Part shown: in pieces, positions 62,386-64,000 of the stretch | Position numbering within the stretch: the first letter of the stretch is position 1 | Layout of the letters: each line of letters opens with the position of its first letter | Assembly: GCF_018343525.1 (NCBI RefSeq) | Contig: NZ_JAGYPH010000003.1 | Span: 63,486 to 127,485 of the forward strand | DNA: 64,000 bases | Direction: 5' to 3' | Origin: Lederbergia citrea | GTDB taxonomy: Bacteria > Bacillota > Bacilli > Bacillales > Bacillaceae_C | Translations under genes and position numbers: made by a program | Notes under the pieces: model-generated | The model's database searches: none | Seen by the model: only the letters and a program-made list of their open reading frames with translations | Told to the model about the DNA's origin: nothing

Positions 62386-63303
62386 TCATGCGTTTATTCT
62401 ATCGTCATATCTTCCCCTCAGGCGCTTGATATCTTCTCTAGGTGGAAAACCAAACATGCGGGAATATTCTCGGCTGAATTGTGACGGACTTTCGTAACCT
62501 ACTTGGAATGCGACATCAGCGGCATCCGTTGATTCAGATAATAATAGGCGCCGTGCTTCCTGTAGTCTTAGATGTTTTTGAAACTGTATAGGACTCATAG
62601 CGGTGACCTCTTTAAAGTGCCTATGAAGAGAAGAAACGCTCATATTCGCTATTTCTGCAAGCTCCTCAATACGGATTGGCCTATCATAGTTATGCTTGAT
62701 TTGCTCAATAGCATCGTTGATTCGATTGGTATCGCTTCCTTCTATTGCAATTTGCTCCAGTGTAGCCCCATGCCGCCCTTGCAAAACCCTATATAGAATT
62801 TCCTTCGTGAATAGAGGAGCAAGTACCGGTATATCTCTAGGATTATCCAGCAAACGAACTAACCTGATTACTGCATCCAAAATAGGTAACTCAATCCCGC
62901 TGACGAACATAGCTCGCTTAGCTTTTCTTTTTGAATCAATATTAACTTCAAAATTATTTAAAACTTCTAGGATTTGGCTCGGTGTAAATTCAAGCTTCAG
63001 AGCCAAATATGGAACGTCGGATGATGCCTCGATGATTTGGCTGGTAACCGGCAAATCAACGGATGCAACCAGATAATTGCCAGGATTGTATATAAAGCGT
63101 TCCTGTGCCAGTAGAACCTCCTTCGCACCTTGGACGATGATGCATAAGGAAGGCTTATAAACACCTTGATTTGGTGCAGTAACATTAGATTTATTAATTA
63201 AAAATAAAGACGGAATGGCGGTTGCATGAACACCATCCTGTCCGGCATAACGCTGTATTAGTTTGGCGAGCTCATCCTGCTGTTTAAATAGTTGTTCAGA
63301 CAT
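62386..63303 (-). CDS. AraC-family regulator (cupin N-domain)
   Basis: A 305-residue regulator. Residues 1-190 are the AraC_N cupin domain of the YqhC-like group (TAIPSLFLINKSNVTAPNQGVYKPSLCIIVQGAKEV); residues 200-300 carry two helix-turn-helices (IRIEELAEIANMSVSSLHRHFKEVT, AADVAFQVGYESPSQFSREYSRMFG). GGAGGATT precedes the ATG. It is divergent from the MFS gene at 63554 and may control it. Relatives respond to aldehydes or similar stress compounds. Confidence 0.9.
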   Translation of the reverse strand: MSEQLFKQQDELAKLIQRYAGQDGVHATAIPSLFLINKSNVTAPNQGVYKPSLCIIVQGAKEVLLAQERFIYNPGNYLVASVDLPVTSQIIEASSDVPYLALKLEFTPSQILEVLNNFEVNIDSKRKAKRAMFVSGIELPILDAVIRLVRLLDNPRDIPVLAPLFTKEILYRVLQGRHGATLEQIAIEGSDTNRINDAIEQIKHNYDRPIRIEELAEIANMSVSSLHRHFKEVTAMSPIQFQKHLRLQEARRLLLSESTDAADVAFQVGYESPSQFSREYSRMFGFPPREDIKRLRGRYDDRINA

Positions 63304-63553
63304 ATAATCCTCCCTGTTTCCTTGACCTTGATGGTTCCATTATAATGCATATTCATATCTTGAGTACGAGTTTTGAGAGGATTAGGCAATCATTTGATAG
63401 AAATGTGATAACGGTTTCTTTTTATCTGTTACATAATTAAGAGCATAGGTCCCAATAAAACAACTGAAATTGGTGTGGCAATAAAGGAAATAGATGCTGC
63501 CGCTTTGCTGTGAAGGAACAACATTGAATCTTTCACCTAAGGAGGAATGAATC

Positions 63554-64000
63554 GTGGAACGCTTATGGACGAAACCATTTATTTTTATGACCGTCGGGAT
63601 GTTTTTCTTATTCACAGGATTTTATATGCTATATCCAACATTGCCGCTGTTTATTAAGCAAATGGAGGCAATGAATCTCAAGTTGGCCTGGCTATGGGGG
63701 TATTTATGCTTTCCGCTGTTATTCTTCGCCCGATTATCGGTGGATTACTGGACCGTTTCGGCAGGCGGCCGTTTATCGTCTGGGGGCTGATTTTCTTTGC
63801 CGTGACGATGTATATGTATGAATGGGTTGGCGGAATCGTTGTTTTGATGGCGCTCAGAATATTACACGGAATGAGTTGGGGCGTCTCCACAACATCCATC
63901 ATTACGGCAATTACAGATATGATCCCATCCTCCCGCCGGGGTGAAGGGCTGGGATGGTCCGGGATGGCCATGACTCTGGCTATGGCAATCGGCCCAATGT
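63554..64000 (+). pseudogene. MFS transporter, frameshifted, cut by the window end
   Basis: GTG 63554 with AAGGAGG 8 nt upstream begins an MFS protein (ERLWTKPFIFMTVGMFFLF, then YPTLPLFIKQM). From about 63667 the sequence continues in another frame as GGNESQVGLAMGVFMLSAV, RPIIGGLLDRFGRRPF (the MFS loop) and on to the edge. ATGGAGGC where ATGGGAGGC would keep the frame shows a single missing G at 63666-63668. Either the gene is inactive or one base was lost in sequencing. It is divergent from the AraC gene; the remainder lies beyond the window. Confidence 0.82.

Overview
The window comes from a low-GC Firmicute, most likely a soil Bacillaceae member. The support is strong AGGAGG-type ribosome binding sites with some TTG/GTG starts, two S-box (SAM-I) riboswitches, a Bacillus-type Fnr with its C-terminal cysteine cluster, a yezD homologue under an S-box, a yvfRSTU-like signalling block, a RhaEW-type fused aldolase/dehydrogenase, and FosB. 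No phage, IS transposase, CRISPR array, rRNA or tRNA was recognised.

Layout. 40-4451 (minus): a three-gene sugar-acid operon that reads as a Weimberg-type oxidative pentose route (aldonate dehydratase, 2-keto-3-deoxy-pentonate dehydratase of the FAH fold, 2-oxoglutarate semialdehyde dehydrogenase). 4717-8541 (plus): a SulP transporter and an MMPL/RND exporter. 8613-9009: a 52-bp tandem array. 9013-17418 (minus): a sulfur-acquisition island with two SAM riboswitches, two paralogous DszA/NtaA-type FMN monooxygenases, an acyl-CoA-dehydrogenase-like flavoprotein with an apparent N-terminal frameshift, MetQNI-type ABC transporter, YezD and an unrecognised 90-residue protein. 17521-21077 (minus): a FosB-aminoglycoside phosphotransferase fusion, an MFS transporter and a nitroreductase. 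21163-25610: a GntR-family regulator divergent from a four-carbon sugar-acid operon (dehydrogenase, DUF1537 kinase, GntP permease). 25751-29043: YceI, two MscL channels, a DnaA-box cluster, signal peptidase I and a methyltransferase. 29076-32436 (minus): ABC-2 exporter with DesK/NarL-type two-component system. 32581-36192 (minus): three-subunit molybdenum hydroxylase. 36449-40567 (plus): VOC protein plus Fnr, then a ba3-type cytochrome oxidase operon preceded by an FNR box.

40683-59461 and on to 61602 (minus) is a carbohydrate island: araD, araB, a TIM-barrel isomerase/epimerase, a ribose/AI-2-type ABC importer, a PfkB kinase and an AlsE/Rpe epimerase behind a perfect cre site; then a YesN/YesM two-component system whose first gene is a paralogue of the transporter's own binding protein; then a rhamnose block (tandem-aldolase protein, RhaA, RhaB, RhaEW). 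The window closes with TetR and AraC regulators and an MFS gene that carries a frameshift and runs off the end.

Between genes there are three repeat systems: a 52-bp array with a 155-bp higher-order unit, two arrays of a 21-bp motif in opposite orientations 17 kb apart, and a family of about 35-bp dispersed elements whose core occurs in both orientations. The best leads for something new are the FosB-kinase fusion with a Shine-Dalgarno sequence read as codons, the binding-protein/kinase/regulator sensor, the FNR-controlled ba3 operon with a 28-residue extra peptide, the riboswitch-controlled organosulfur island, and the module of repeats, mscL and DnaA boxes.
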